A stretch of 64,000 nt of DNA from Sphingomonas tagetis (GTDB lineage Bacteria > Pseudomonadota > Alphaproteobacteria > Sphingomonadales > Sphingomonadaceae): the NCBI RefSeq assembly GCF_024211275.1, contig NZ_JAMLDX010000006.1:1-64000 (forward strand), written 5' to 3'. The translations under genes and the position numbers were made by a program. Positions 1 to 7,858 of the stretch are shown piece by piece. The notes beneath the pieces are model-generated. The model worked only from the letters and a program-made list of their open reading frames with translations. It was not told the origin of the DNA and searched no databases. The first letter of the stretch is position 1, and each line of letters opens with the position of its first letter.

Positions 1-2
1 GG

Positions 3-104
3 AAGCGCCTCGTGCGCGACTACGAAAAACGCCTCGACGTCTCCGAAGCCATGATCCACGTCGCCCTCGGCAGCCTCATGCTCCGCCGCATCGTTCATCC
101 GTAA
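3..104 (+). CDS. IS5-family transposase, C-terminal fragment (runs off left edge)
   Basis: The first 33 codons readable in the window, ending at TAA 102-104, give a C-terminus that starts [20 protein letters not shown] and ends LMLRRIVHP. This matches the end of DDE transposases of the IS5 family (IS427-like group), where a [11 protein letters not shown]...LLLRR block closes the protein. The rest of the gene lies left of the window. An inverted-repeat-like end follows the stop within a few bases, so the right end of an insertion sequence is here. Whether the element is intact cannot be judged. Seen: the conserved tail. Inferred: family placement. Confidence 0.82.
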   Translation, partial: KRLVRDYEKRLDVSEAMIHVALGSLMLRRIVHP

Positions 105-122
105 GCATTCTCAAACGGACTC
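105..122. repeat. Putative right terminal inverted repeat of the IS5-type element
   Basis: Directly after the transposase stop the sequence reads GCATTCTCAAACGGACTC. Its complement begins GAGTCCGTTTGAGAATG, which resembles termini of many IS427-group elements. TTA follows, a plausible part of a short target duplication. The left end is outside the window, so pairing cannot be tested. Confidence 0.6.
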
Positions 123-206
123 TTAGGCCGATTCTGGTGTGACCACATTGATGCTGGTTAATGGGCGGTAGGCACTTTGGGGCCAGTAGCCTTTGAAGCG
201 GCGGCC

Positions 207-285
207 GCCCGGCGGATGCTGTCCGATGCCGGGGCGACCTCGCTCCGCTAGTCCTAGGTCGTGAACAAACCCCTATGTCCAGCAG
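207..285 (-). pseudogene. Degenerate copy of part of the hypothetical gene at 1512-1829
   Basis: This stretch resembles 1757-1830. Two blocks are identical on the plus strand (CCGGCGGATGCTGTCCG and GCCGGGGCGACC), with weaker similarity to the end. Read on the minus strand the copy at 1757-1830 is open (a segment ending PAPDSIRRG), while this copy reads a similar PASDSIRRA preceded by in-frame stops. It looks like a decayed duplicate of a small gene within an IS-rich region. No function can be assigned. Confidence 0.45.
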
Positions 286-370
286 GCGATGGCTCACAGA
301 TCAGCGGTAAGTCGAAGATCAGCAGAACCCTCCCGTGGCCATCGCAAGCGTGCCTTGGTAAGTCTTGGAC

Positions 371-739
371 ATGCGACCGCCGCCTGAGTTCTATATCCCC
401 GGCGTGCCCGCTGATCGGCAAGAAGAGATTTACGGCCGCTTCGCTGCGACGGGAGGTGGGTCCGTTCCGCCCATCGAGGAGCGTATATATTCGATCACCT
501 TTGAGCTTGGCGGGGTCGGGTGGACTGCCACCGTTGGTTGCCAACTGTGTGGCACTCGACCGCGGGAGAAGAAGTTTTCTCGTAGGAACTGGATGGATGC
601 GCCGGTCTTCAGCGATACCGAGATCGCCGTGATCATTCCCAGTCACCCCTATCTGATTTTCCACTGGGGCGAGCGATCGCCGTGGCCCAATCCGTTTTTC
701 GCGAATGATGTGAAATCGGTAACGAAATTCAGCGCATGA
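371..739 (+). CDS. Hypothetical protein
   Basis: An ORF of 122 codons from ATG 371 (an in-frame TTG at 365 is a weaker alternative). The product begins MRPPPEFYIPGVPADRQEEI and contains a CQLCGTRPREKKF segment. It has no signal peptide or membrane span and I recognise no family. Amino-acid composition looks protein-like rather than shadow-like. Its TGA stop lies within a few bases of the next ORF, suggesting co-transcription with the small membrane protein at 760. It sits between an IS end and other small unknown genes, so it may be accessory cargo. Confidence 0.55.
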   Translation: MRPPPEFYIPGVPADRQEEIYGRFAATGGGSVPPIEERIYSITFELGGVGWTATVGCQLCGTRPREKKFSRRNWMDAPVFSDTEIAVIIPSHPYLIFHWGERSPWPNPFFANDVKSVTKFSA

Positions 740-759
740 TGTTTCGGGGAGGCAACGAT

Positions 760-993
760 ATGTGGTGGATTGTCTATGGGGCCGCAGGTGTGGCCCTCCT
801 GTCGAGCTTCAAGGGCGACAAAAGCGCCATTTGGGACGGTTCGACAATCGGCATGTCTATCGGCCTTGTCGTCGCTGCGCTCAACGGCTTCGAGTTGTCG
901 ATGGTCGCCAAATGTGCGGCAATAGGCGCGTTATATGGCCTGGCCTCACAGATGCGCGCAATGATTGAGGATCGTCACACACAGGGCGCGTGA
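760..993 (+). CDS. Small membrane protein, hypothetical
   Basis: A 77-residue product starting MWWIVYGAAGVALLSSFKGD. An upstream in-frame ATG exists at 736, but ATG 760 has a good GGGGAGG ribosome-binding site about 7 bases ahead, so I prefer 760. Three hydrophobic stretches (residues about 2-15, 28-42 and 51-63) suggest a small inner-membrane protein, with a charged tail MIEDRHTQGA. It follows the ORF at 371 by 20 bases and is probably co-transcribed with it. Function unknown. Confidence 0.6.
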   Translation: MWWIVYGAAGVALLSSFKGDKSAIWDGSTIGMSIGLVVAALNGFELSMVAKCAAIGALYGLASQMRAMIEDRHTQGA

Positions 994-1140
994 GGAACGG
1001 CGGACGCGGCTCAGATGCCGGTGCTTGAGAGTTGTGGACGGGCGAATAGACTCCCCCAAAAGCTCAATTTGAGTAACTCGATCAAGAATATGTATTCGAT
1101 AGAAGTTGTCTGAAGATTGCGCGCGCGGCATGGCGACGCA

Positions 1141-1503
1141 ATGCGCGGCTGCTTTGGCAACTCGGTGCGGCACAGCCGGGAGATGATCAAGTTGATCCGC
1201 GCCACGGCCGATCTAAGCGCATCCCAGATTGTTCAACATCACTTCATCGCCTCGGAAACGAGCGAGACGCGCAATCGCAACGGATCCAAATGGTGCTCGC
1301 AGTGCGCGATACTGGAGGCGAAGCTCGATCTCGGGCGCTATATAATTGATCAATCGGAATGCACGGCTACTGCCAAGGTACGAGAAGAAGCCGTCTTGTC
1401 GGACGAATGGGTGGAAGAGACCGCGAAGCTGATGTGCTCGCTGGCGGAGCTTTCCGGCACGGTCTACGCGGGTTGGGAGTGGTTGGGAGCTGTAACTGAA
1501 TAG
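1141..1503 (+). CDS. Hypothetical protein
   Basis: An open frame from ATG 1141 (TTG 1117 is an alternative). The product contains WCSQCAILEAKLDLGRYIID and ends YAGWEWLGAVTE. The C-x-x-C motif and the acidic, helical middle read like a genuine soluble protein, but I recognise no family, and there is no clear ribosome-binding site. A minus-strand frame also runs through this region, so confidence is modest. It is followed within 10 bases by the convergent hypothetical gene at 1512. Confidence 0.4.
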   Translation: MRGCFGNSVRHSREMIKLIRATADLSASQIVQHHFIASETSETRNRNGSKWCSQCAILEAKLDLGRYIIDQSECTATAKVREEAVLSDEWVEETAKLMCSLAELSGTVYAGWEWLGAVTE

Positions 1504-1511
1504 CGCGACAA

Positions 1512-1829
1512 TCAGCGGCTGCCGCAAGCGGAAATCGACCGGATTTCAAACAGGCCAGCTACTGGTTCGTTTGAGCGTGGACGTTGGAGCGGCGGGTCCA
1601 ATGTGAGATCAAATGCAGGCCAGAAATCTTGGATTTGCAGCGGTGCCCCGTTCTCGAACGAAACGGGTCTGGCGTCTCTTGATTCGACAGTTACATCGTC
1701 CGGAGTTGGACTCTCCGACAGGCTCCGCTTCGTCCAAAGCTGCAGTAAAACGTCGCCCCGGCGGATGCTGTCCGGAGCCGGGGCGACCGGCGTCGAGTAG
1801 GCCTCAGCTATGAACAAAGCACTACCCAT
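1512..1829 (-). CDS. Hypothetical protein, partly duplicated at 207-285
   Basis: A 105-residue frame starting MGSALFIAEAYSTPVAPAPD; an in-frame upstream start at 1898 would overlap the preceding minus-strand gene by 44 bases, so the internal ATG 1829 is preferred. No domain, signal peptide or membrane span is evident. Part of it recurs in degenerate form at 207-285, which suggests a real, once-duplicated sequence rather than chance. Function unknown; it may itself be decaying. Confidence 0.35.
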   Translation of the reverse strand: MGSALFIAEAYSTPVAPAPDSIRRGDVLLQLWTKRSLSESPTPDDVTVESRDARPVSFENGAPLQIQDFWPAFDLTLDPPLQRPRSNEPVAGLFEIRSISACGSR

Positions 1830-1854
1830 GCTGTCGCCCAGATTTTCAACCAGA

Positions 1855-2085
1855 CTAATTTCCGCGACTGGCGCCAGCCATGCTCGAATCGCCGCCAACC
1901 AAGGCAGCGTGCGCGGCCTTTACGACCAGAAGTCGCGCGTTCGAACCCTGAGCAAATGGCACCCGGCATAACTGAAGGTCGGCCTGGATGCGATCCGCGA
2001 CGCGATTGAGCTCGGTAACGCGGGGATGGCGGCCCTCGGCGATGCAAGCGATCAGCTCGGGCGCAAATGTCTTGGGCTGCGTCAT
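1855..2085 (-). CDS. Hypothetical small protein
   Basis: A 76-residue product beginning MTQPKTFAPELIACIAEGRH and continuing through VTELNRVADRI to VVKAAHAALVGG. ATG 2085 is preceded by a near-ideal AGGAGGA ribosome-binding site (2093-2099 on the opposite strand) at 7 bases, which makes this one of the better supported small genes here. The longer frame to 2172 has no such site. The product looks helical and soluble with no recognised family. It lies upstream of the 1512-1829 frame on the same strand. Confidence 0.6.
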   Translation of the reverse strand: MTQPKTFAPELIACIAEGRHPRVTELNRVADRIQADLQLCRVPFAQGSNARLLVVKAAHAALVGGDSSMAGASRGN

Positions 2086-2532
2086 CGCCGATCCTCCTCT
2101 TGCTTGCTTAGCTGGGATTGATGACCGATTTGGGAAAGGGGTGAACGCTGAAATGATCGCGTTGCCTTGCACTGCGGCGTTTGCCTGTCCGGCGCTGCAG
2201 CCTCATGATCTCCGGTATGGACCGACGCCGGCTCCGTTGCGGTCTCGGCGCTCAGCTCAGCAAAAGCGATGCCGGCGATGGTTGCTGAAACCTGCTGTTA
2301 GTTGATTTCACTCAAAGGCTGCGGCGCTTGCCTGTTGACCATTGCTTCATCGGCGCGACCGTTGCCGCGGGCATTGATCTGAATTAGCCCGGAAAAAGAC
2401 GTTCGACGGCGTTTGAGGCGACTCGCTTGTTGGAGGCATCGGGATTATGCCAAGTCTATTGGCGTCATGGCCTCGATCACGGCGCTGACGACAGCAAATG
2501 GAAAGCTGCCACGCACCAAGGGAGCTTTCAAC
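2086..2532. other. Gene-free stretch
   Basis: No convincing gene was found in these roughly 450 bases. A minus-strand frame over about 2160-2320 is open and alanine-rich but has no start codon or ribosome-binding site, so it could be a gene remnant. No clear hairpin terminator or promoter was recognised. Confidence 0.4.
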
Positions 2533-2703
2533 ATGCTTGCCGAGCAAGACCGCAGCTACCTCGAACGCCGCTACCATGACAGCCTGCTTCGAGCGGAGAC
2601 TGCGACCGATCCTGGCATCGCGAAAATTCACCGCGAGTTCGCTTTGCAGTACGAGCGGCGCTTGAATGACCAAGGGCCGTCGTTGCGCGTGGTTCAGGGA
2701 TAA
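2533..2703 (+). CDS. Small hypothetical protein (sphingomonad type)
   Basis: A 56-residue product starting MLAEQDRSYLERRYHDSLLR and containing a helical IHREFALQYERRL segment. This composition, with a short arginine-rich amphipathic helix after A..A.DP.IA.IHRE, resembles small uncharacterised proteins common in sphingomonad genomes. ATG 2533 has GGGAG about 10 bases upstream; a longer frame starting at 2413 lacks support. No membrane span or cofactor motif. Function unknown. Confidence 0.6.
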   Translation: MLAEQDRSYLERRYHDSLLRAETATDPGIAKIHREFALQYERRLNDQGPSLRVVQG

Positions 2704-2717
2704 ACCACGCGCCGACA

Positions 2718-3224
2718 TTACTGCCCGTCTGGTGGTGGCGCAGGCGGTGCAGGCGACGGCGAAACGCGCGGCACAGCTGCAGCCAGGTCAGCATCGGTCA
2801 ACGTCACGGGCTGATCGCAAACGGCTACCTTGTGGACCTTCCTTCCGTCCGCAAGTTCGATCACGACAGAAACAAGTCTGGTGCAGGAGGTGCTGTCGAC
2901 CGGTATCTGGGCCGAGCTGCGTGCCGCGAGTGGAGCATTGCCAGGCAACCGCAGGTTAATTCCCAATGTGCCCATACTTCGAACCAGCTGGCCAAATCCT
3001 TGGCGTGAAGACTTGGTGACGCGGATTGCGATACTGCTGATCACCTGGCCGCTTTGGTTCTCAATGCGGATGGACTTATCAGCCTGACAGGTTTCGCAGT
3101 CACCAGCTTTCACATTGGCGCGCTCACCCGGCTGCGGCCGGTTCGAAGGCTGCGCTTGACCAGCATCCTCTTGCGGCATGACGGGGGCGAAGAACGCCGC
3201 AATCAGCAACACGTGCATAGTCAT
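2718..3224 (-). CDS. Secreted/periplasmic hypothetical protein
   Basis: A 168-residue product with a short N-terminal signal (MTMHVLLIAAFFAPVMPQED), a C-E-T-C motif near residue 45, a central beta-rich region with two further cysteines, and a C-terminal tail rich in proline and alanine (SPAPPAPPPDGQ). The cysteines would suit disulfide formation in the periplasm. No family is recognised. The start is the first ATG of the frame and gives a sensible signal peptide. It is convergent with the small plus-strand gene ending at 2703. Confidence 0.62.
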   Translation of the reverse strand: MTMHVLLIAAFFAPVMPQEDAGQAQPSNRPQPGERANVKAGDCETCQADKSIRIENQSGQVISSIAIRVTKSSRQGFGQLVRSMGTLGINLRLPGNAPLAARSSAQIPVDSTSCTRLVSVVIELADGRKVHKVAVCDQPVTLTDADLAAAVPRVSPSPAPPAPPPDGQ

Positions 3225-3667
3225 TTTTTACCATCGCAACGGCGCCGAGTCGCTGCAAATTATCTACGCCTTATTCGTGACACTTGGCTCGCAGCTTGAG
3301 CGATCGAGACGCGGCCAGCCGTGGCGATGTCGCCTCATCCGGACAGTCTAGTGGCAGGTGTCGATGCCGCGTTCGAACAACAGGTCCTCGACGTTCCACA
3401 GCGACAGCGGTAACCGGCTACAGCGCAATCAAGGGGTCGCGCTGACCTAGGTAGCGCTAACGGGTCTGGCTCAATGCGCGGCCTGATGTCCGGGGTGGCG
3501 CCGTGCCATCACCGCCATAACGTCTCGTAAGGGGTCGTGTGCCGCCTGACCGTTATCAGGATCGCCGCATCACCGGCGTGACGGCTCAAGATGGGTTGGA
3601 AGCGGACTTCGTAAATAACGAAGCGCCGCCAGCCTCCCGACCGGCAGCGCTTAGTTAATCTGTCCAA
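3225..3667. other. Gene-free stretch containing a transposase remnant
   Basis: No intact gene is present in these roughly 440 bases. The only recognisable content is an IS6-type transposase remnant at 3339-3428 (separate entry). The remainder has short open frames in several phases without starts or ribosome-binding sites and reads as worn mobile-element DNA. Confidence 0.5.
3339..3428 (-). pseudogene. IS6-family transposase remnant
   Basis: Thirty codons on the minus strand translate to a segment containing RLPLSLWNVEDLLFERGIDT followed by CH, an in-frame TAG, then TVR. IS6/IS26-type transposases carry a conserved LSLRNVEDLL.ERGI...HETVR block, so the stop replaces the glutamate of HETVR. 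Similarity is lost on both sides. This is a dead fragment of an insertion sequence, consistent with the IS-rich left flank. Confidence 0.6.
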
Positions 3668-3886
3668 TCATGCAAAATTATGGCTCACCGTATTGATTGC
3701 CACTTTGCGGCGGCGGATAGCAAATCCGATCGAGCCGAATCCGCGCAACATCATGATCCAAGTCGCAGGCTCGGGCACAGCGGAAATCGCGGTATTGAAA
3801 GTTATGTTGTCCACCGCTTCGATCAGGTTAATCGGCGCGCCATTCGCATTTGCGTAAGAAAACTCGAAAAAGTGACGGAAGTTCAT
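3668..3886 (-). pseudogene. PEP-CTERM protein remnant (sorting tail only)
   Basis: A 72-residue frame whose C-terminal third reads VPEPATWIMMLRGFGSIGFA followed by IRRRKVA, the three-part PEP-CTERM signal: VPEP motif, hydrophobic segment, basic end. Full PEP-CTERM proteins are exported and have an N-terminal signal peptide and a longer domain; here only about 35 residues precede the motif and no signal peptide is visible. It is therefore probably a truncated remnant, though a short functional product cannot be excluded. The signal is processed by exosortases; exosortase A-associated genes occur elsewhere in this window (25-26 kb and 38-39 kb). Confidence 0.62.
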
Positions 3887-4055
3887 TTGCGCTGAACCGG
3901 CCGCCCGCAGGATGGGCGCGGCGTATCTGCACTGATAAAGCGCCGGATGAATATATATTACGCGTCGGATCGTGCGGAGCTACGCGCGCGCCTTTTATCA
4001 GCCACGCAGCCGCACTCCCTTGCCTACGACTACAACGGGGTCGTAACCCGCCCCT

Positions 4056-5441
4056 CTAATCCCCCGCGAAACCGAACGGCGATGCCCCCGCCTCGCGTTC
4101 GTTGACCAGCATTGCGCGGCCCGCGGGCGGGGCGCTGCGCTGGGGACAGTCGGCGCGGGTGCACGCCCGACAGCCCAGCCCCACGGGCACCGCCTCACCG
4201 CCGAAATCGAGCCCGCGGGCTGCGGCAAGGCCGGTCGCGGCGCTCGCCGCCAGCCCCAGCGTCACCACGAAACGCGCGCGCACCGCGCCGGCCCAGCCGC
4301 CCGGTGGCGCGACGCAGCGCGACGAGGTGAACCAGCGCGACCCGTCCTCCAGTTCGACCAGCTGGACGATCCGCTCGTCGGGCCGGGCAAAGGCGGCATA
4401 GGCATCGAGCAGCGGGCATGGCACCGTCGATTCGACGAGGGGAGAGCCGCTCGCCCCGGCAAAGCGCTTCGAGACTTGCCCGGCGCGGTCAATGCGCAGC
4501 ATGAAGAAGGGCAGCCCGCGCGCGCCGACGCGCTGCAGCGTCGTCAGCCGGTGCGCGACCTGTTCGGCGCTCGCCCCGAAGCGGCGGCGCAGCAGTTCGA
4601 GGTCATAGCCGGTCGCCTCGCACGCGCGCAGGAAACGGGCATAGGGCATCATCACCGCGGCGGCGAAATAGCCGGTGAGGTGGCGGCGATAGAGCCGCTC
4701 GGCCACGCGATCGGCGAAGCCCGCGCCGCGCACCAGCGCGTCGATCTCCGCGCGCGCTTCGCCCGCGAGCTGCCGCGCCAGCGCGAACACGCGACTCGGC
4801 GGGTCGAGCGCTTCGCTCAATTGCAGCTGCCTTGCATGCAGGTCGAGCCGCGTGCGGATGCCCGCCAGCACCTCGATCGGCAGCACGCGGATCGACAGCT
4901 GATGCTTGACGCGCAGCCGCTCGGCCATCGCCCCGAACACGTCGCTCGACGCGATGCGCAGCCCGTCGGCGAGCGCTTCGGCGGTCGCGTCGAGATCGGC
5001 GAAATGATTGCGCCAGCGCTCGACTTCGCGCCGCACCGCCGCGCCGGGATCTTCCCCCTCCCCCGGCGTTGCCGCGCCCGCGCCGCCGAGCCGGTCATAG
5101 GCGCGCGCAAACGCCTCTGCCCCGCCCGGCGCGCCCGCCAGCCATTCGGTCAGTTCGCTGCGGTCGATCTCGATATCGGCGAACAGCGGATCGGCGAGCC
5201 GCCGCCGCATCGCTTCCTCACCGCCGCCCGGCTCGCCGGCCGACAAAGAGCGCGGATCGAAATCGAAGGTCTCGGCCAGCGACAGCATCAGCGTCGCCGA
5301 CAAGGGCCGCTGGTTGCGTTCGACGAGGTTGAGATAGCTTGCCGAGACGCCCAAGCTCTCGGCCATCGCCGCCTGCGTCAGCGCCAGCCCGCGCCGCAAC
5401 CGCCGCACCGCATGCCCCGCGAACAGCTTGCGCTCCGCCAT
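4056..5441 (-). CDS. XRE-family regulator of the short-chain fatty acyl (ScfR/IrrE-like) type
   Basis: A 461-residue regulator. Residues about 5-60 form an XRE helix-turn-helix (GHAVRRLRRGLALTQAAMAE, then LGVSASYLNLVERNQRPLS). The middle resembles the IrrE/ImmA-like domain, and the C-terminus carries the DUF2083-type region with a cysteine cluster (LGCRACTRADCPQR). ScfR-family proteins sense short-chain acyl-CoA status and regulate carboxylate metabolism. I see no H-E-x-x-H metal motif in the middle domain. ATG 5441 has GTAGGAA just upstream; a GTG at 5477 is an alternative. It is divergent from the small ORF at 5635 and an acyl-CoA dehydrogenase at 5910, which fits a role in acyl-CoA metabolism (inference). 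Confidence 0.8.
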   Translation of the reverse strand: MAERKLFAGHAVRRLRRGLALTQAAMAESLGVSASYLNLVERNQRPLSATLMLSLAETFDFDPRSLSAGEPGGGEEAMRRRLADPLFADIEIDRSELTEWLAGAPGGAEAFARAYDRLGGAGAATPGEGEDPGAAVRREVERWRNHFADLDATAEALADGLRIASSDVFGAMAERLRVKHQLSIRVLPIEVLAGIRTRLDLHARQLQLSEALDPPSRVFALARQLAGEARAEIDALVRGAGFADRVAERLYRRHLTGYFAAAVMMPYARFLRACEATGYDLELLRRRFGASAEQVAHRLTTLQRVGARGLPFFMLRIDRAGQVSKRFAGASGSPLVESTVPCPLLDAYAAFARPDERIVQLVELEDGSRWFTSSRCVAPPGGWAGAVRARFVVTLGLAASAATGLAAARGLDFGGEAVPVGLGCRACTRADCPQRSAPPAGRAMLVNEREAGASPFGFAGD

Positions 5442-5502
5442 TTTCCTACACGCCCCGTTTCTGTCACCTTCGCCCAAGGATGAGCGAATGACGATGTCAA
5501 TT

Positions 5503-5619
5503 ATTTACAGAATATCCAATCTTTGTCACGCGGAAAGCACACCGCGACCGTCTTTGACCCCCGTAAAAACTGTCAACTTCGACAATCAGCGTTCATACAA
5601 AACCTAGTCTGATTTACAG
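5503..5619. promoter_or_regulatory. Divergent control region with repeated ATTTACAG
   Basis: The AT-rich interval between the regulator start (5441) and the small ORF (5635) contains two exact copies of ATTTACAG at 5503-5510 and 5612-5619, plus TGTCAA-type half-sites between them. This is a reasonable place for binding by the adjacent XRE-type regulator, controlling itself and the divergent genes. Assignment as an operator is inference. Confidence 0.35.
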
Positions 5620-5634
5620 TGAGGAGTTGCCCCG

Positions 5635-5793
5635 ATGACCGGTCCCGAACCCGCCCGCGCCCGCCCGATCTTCTCGACCGCCGATTTCGCCCTGCTCAAG
5701 GAAGCGGTCGCCGACTACACCCGCAAGATCGCAGACGACCCCCGCTCGGTCCAGTTCGCGAACCTCTACCACCGCCTCGGCCGGCTCGGCTGA
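5635..5793 (+). CDS. Small hypothetical protein next to the ScfR-type regulator
   Basis: A 52-residue product starting MTGPEPARARPIFSTADFAL and ending NLYHRLGRLG. A GAGGAG ribosome-binding site precedes ATG 5635 by about 9 bases, and a hairpin terminator follows the stop at 5817, so it looks like a real, independently transcribed small gene. It has no membrane span; the middle (LLKEAVADYTRKIADDPRSV) is helical and charged. It is divergent from the XRE-type regulator and shares its control region. Function unknown. Confidence 0.65.
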   Translation: MTGPEPARARPIFSTADFALLKEAVADYTRKIADDPRSVQFANLYHRLGRLG

Positions 5794-5816
5794 AGCACAG
5801 CTGCTAAGAAAGATTG

Positions 5817-5852
5817 ATGCCCGTCGGGGATTGCCCGGCGGGCATTTGCGTC
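5817..5852 (+). terminator. Hairpin terminator after the small ORF
   Basis: ATGCCCG pairs with CGGGCAT, with further pairing inside (CGGG with CCCG), at 5817-5845, followed by a modest T-rich stretch (TTGCGTCTGTTT). Probably ends the transcript of the small gene before the acyl-CoA dehydrogenase. Confidence 0.55.
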
Positions 5853-5909
5853 TGTTTCGGCGCACTGCTATTCGCTCGATTCGAATAAAGGGTATGGAGC
5901 GGATCGCCG

Positions 5910-7055
5910 GTGAGTCTTGATCCTGAGACGTTCGATGCATTGATCGGCACGGTCCGCCGCTTCGTCACGGAACGGCTCCGCCCGCTCGAAGCCGAGGTCG
6001 AAGCCGCCGACGCGATACCCGACCCCATCATCGCGGAGATGAAGGCGCTGGGCCTGTTCGGGCTGTCGATCTCCGAGGACTATGGCGGGCTTGGCCTGAC
6101 GATGCTGGAAGAGGCGAAGGTTGCGATCGAGATGGGCCGCACCACCCCCGCCTTCCGCTCGGCTTTCGGCACCAATGTCGGCATCGGCAGCCAGGGCCTC
6201 GTCATGGCCGGCACGCCCGAGCAGAAGGCGCAGTGGCTGCCGCGCATCGCCAGCGGCGAAATCATCACGAGCTTCGCCTTGACCGAACCCGATGTCGGCA
6301 GCGACAGCGGCGCGGTGAAGGCGCGCGCCGTTCGTGAGGGCGACACCTATCGGCTGTCGGGCACCAAGCGCTTCATCACCAATGCCGACAAGGCGTCGCT
6401 GTTCACCGTCATGGCACGGACGAGCGACGAACCCGGTGCCCGCGGCGTGTCCGCCTTTCTCGTGCCGCGCGACCTGCCCGGCATCTCGATCGGCGAGCCC
6501 GAGAAGAAGATGGGGCAGCGCGGCGCGAAGGTCGCCGACGTGATCTTCGACGACGTCCCCGTCCCCGCTGCCAACCGGCTCGCTGAAGAAGGCGAAGGCT
6601 TCCGGCTGGCGATGCGCGTGCTCGACCGCGGTCGGCTGCACATCAGCGCGGTCAGCGTCGGCGTTGCCGAGCGGCTGATCGCCGACAGTGTCGCCTATGC
6701 CGGCGAACGCCGCCAGTTCGGCAAGCCCATCGCCGAGCACCAGCTGATTCAGGCGATGATCGCCGACAGCAAGACCGAGGCGCTCGCCGCCCGCGCGCTC
6801 GTCCTCGAAACCGCTCAGGCCAAGGATGAAGGCAAGGACGTCGTACTCGAATCCGCCGCCGCCAAGCTGTTCGCGACCGAGATGGTTGGCCGAGTCGCCG
6901 ACCGCGCCGTGCAGATTTTCGGCGGCGCCGGTTACATCGCCGACTATGGCATCGAGCGGCTCTACCGCGACGTCCGCCTGTTCCGCATCTATGAAGGCAC
7001 CAGCCAGATCCAGCAGCTCATCATCGCCCGCGAAACGTTGAAACGCGGCGGCTGA
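5910..7055 (+). CDS. Acyl-CoA dehydrogenase
   Basis: A 381-residue flavoprotein of the acyl-CoA dehydrogenase family, oxidising acyl-CoA to the trans-2-enoyl-CoA with FAD and passing electrons to ETF. The N-terminal helical domain contains LGLFGLSISEDYGGLGL; the middle FAD/substrate region has FALTEPDVGSDSGAVKARAV and TKRFITNA; the C-terminal domain has RQFGKPIAEHQLIQ, IFGGAGYIADYGIERLYRDV and RIYEGTSQIQ. The glutamate of YEGTSQ (about residue 369) is the catalytic base position of medium/short-chain types. Start is GTG 5910. An SDR gene follows 14 bases downstream, probably in the same operon. Chain-length specificity cannot be read from sequence. Confidence 0.9.
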   Translation: MSLDPETFDALIGTVRRFVTERLRPLEAEVEAADAIPDPIIAEMKALGLFGLSISEDYGGLGLTMLEEAKVAIEMGRTTPAFRSAFGTNVGIGSQGLVMAGTPEQKAQWLPRIASGEIITSFALTEPDVGSDSGAVKARAVREGDTYRLSGTKRFITNADKASLFTVMARTSDEPGARGVSAFLVPRDLPGISIGEPEKKMGQRGAKVADVIFDDVPVPAANRLAEEGEGFRLAMRVLDRGRLHISAVSVGVAERLIADSVAYAGERRQFGKPIAEHQLIQAMIADSKTEALAARALVLETAQAKDEGKDVVLESAAAKLFATEMVGRVADRAVQIFGGAGYIADYGIERLYRDVRLFRIYEGTSQIQQLIIARETLKRGG

Positions 7056-7069
7056 TCAAGGGGAAAGAC

Positions 7070-7858
7070 ATGGACACCAGCAATTTCTTCCGTCTCGACG
7101 GCCGGATCGCACTCGTCACCGGCGGCAGCCGCGGCATCGGCAAGATGATCGCGGAAGGCTTCATCGCCCAGGGCGCGAAGGTCTATATTTCCTCGCGCAA
7201 GGCGGCGGCGTGCGAGGAGACCGCCGCCGAGCTCGGCCCCAACTGCATCCCGCTGCCGATGGATGTCGCCACGGTCGAGGGCTGCAAGGCGCTGGCGGCA
7301 GAGCTCGCCACGCGCGAGGACCGTCTCGACATCCTCGTCAACAATGCCGGCGCCGCCTGGGGCGTGCCGTTCGAGGAGTTTCCGGAAAGCGGCTGGGACA
7401 AGGTGATGGACCTCAACGTCAAGTCGCCCTTCTTCCTGACGCAGGCGCTGCACGGGCTGCTGAAAGCGCAGGCGAGTTTCGACGCGCCGTCCAAGGTGAT
7501 CAACATCACCTCGATCGACGGGCTGCGGCTCAATCCGTGGGAAACCTACAGCTACCACGCGTCGAAGGCGGCGCTGATCTATCTGACCAAGCGCATGGCG
7601 GCGCGGCTGATCCGGGATGGCATCATCGTCACCAGCCTCGCGCCCGGGGCGTTCGCCAGCGACATGAACAAGGCAGCCCGCGATCATGGCGACGAGGTGG
7701 CGAAGCGCATCCCGATGCGCCGCACCGGCACGCCCGAGGACATGGCCGGCGCCGCGATCTTCCTCGCCAGCCGGGCCAGTAACTATGTCGTTGGCGACAC
7801 GCTGGTGGTCGATGGCGGGCTGGTCAACGCGTCGCTGGGCACCAGCATCGACGCCTAG
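7070..7858 (+). CDS. Short-chain dehydrogenase/reductase (RhlG-like)
   Basis: A 262-residue classical SDR. The cofactor motif TGGSRGIG is at residues 17-24, NNAG at about 91-94, and the catalytic serine, tyrosine and lysine fit S148, Y162 and K166 (YSYHASKAAL). The product resembles NADPH-dependent 3-oxoacyl reductases such as RhlG. It is 14 bases downstream of an acyl-CoA dehydrogenase, so a role in handling a hydroxy- or oxoacyl-CoA from that enzyme is plausible (inference). Its TAG stop overlaps the stop of the convergent maeB gene within a shared CTAG. Confidence 0.88.
   Translation: MDTSNFFRLDGRIALVTGGSRGIGKMIAEGFIAQGAKVYISSRKAAACEETAAELGPNCIPLPMDVATVEGCKALAAELATREDRLDILVNNAGAAWGVPFEEFPESGWDKVMDLNVKSPFFLTQALHGLLKAQASFDAPSKVINITSIDGLRLNPWETYSYHASKAALIYLTKRMAARLIRDGIIVTSLAPGAFASDMNKAARDHGDEVAKRIPMRRTGTPEDMAGAAIFLASRASNYVVGDTLVVDGGLVNASLGTSIDA

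Noticed and set aside
254-664. 136-residue minus-strand frame near the left end
   Set aside because: Antisense to the better-supported ORF at 371 and containing the decayed repeat at its end.
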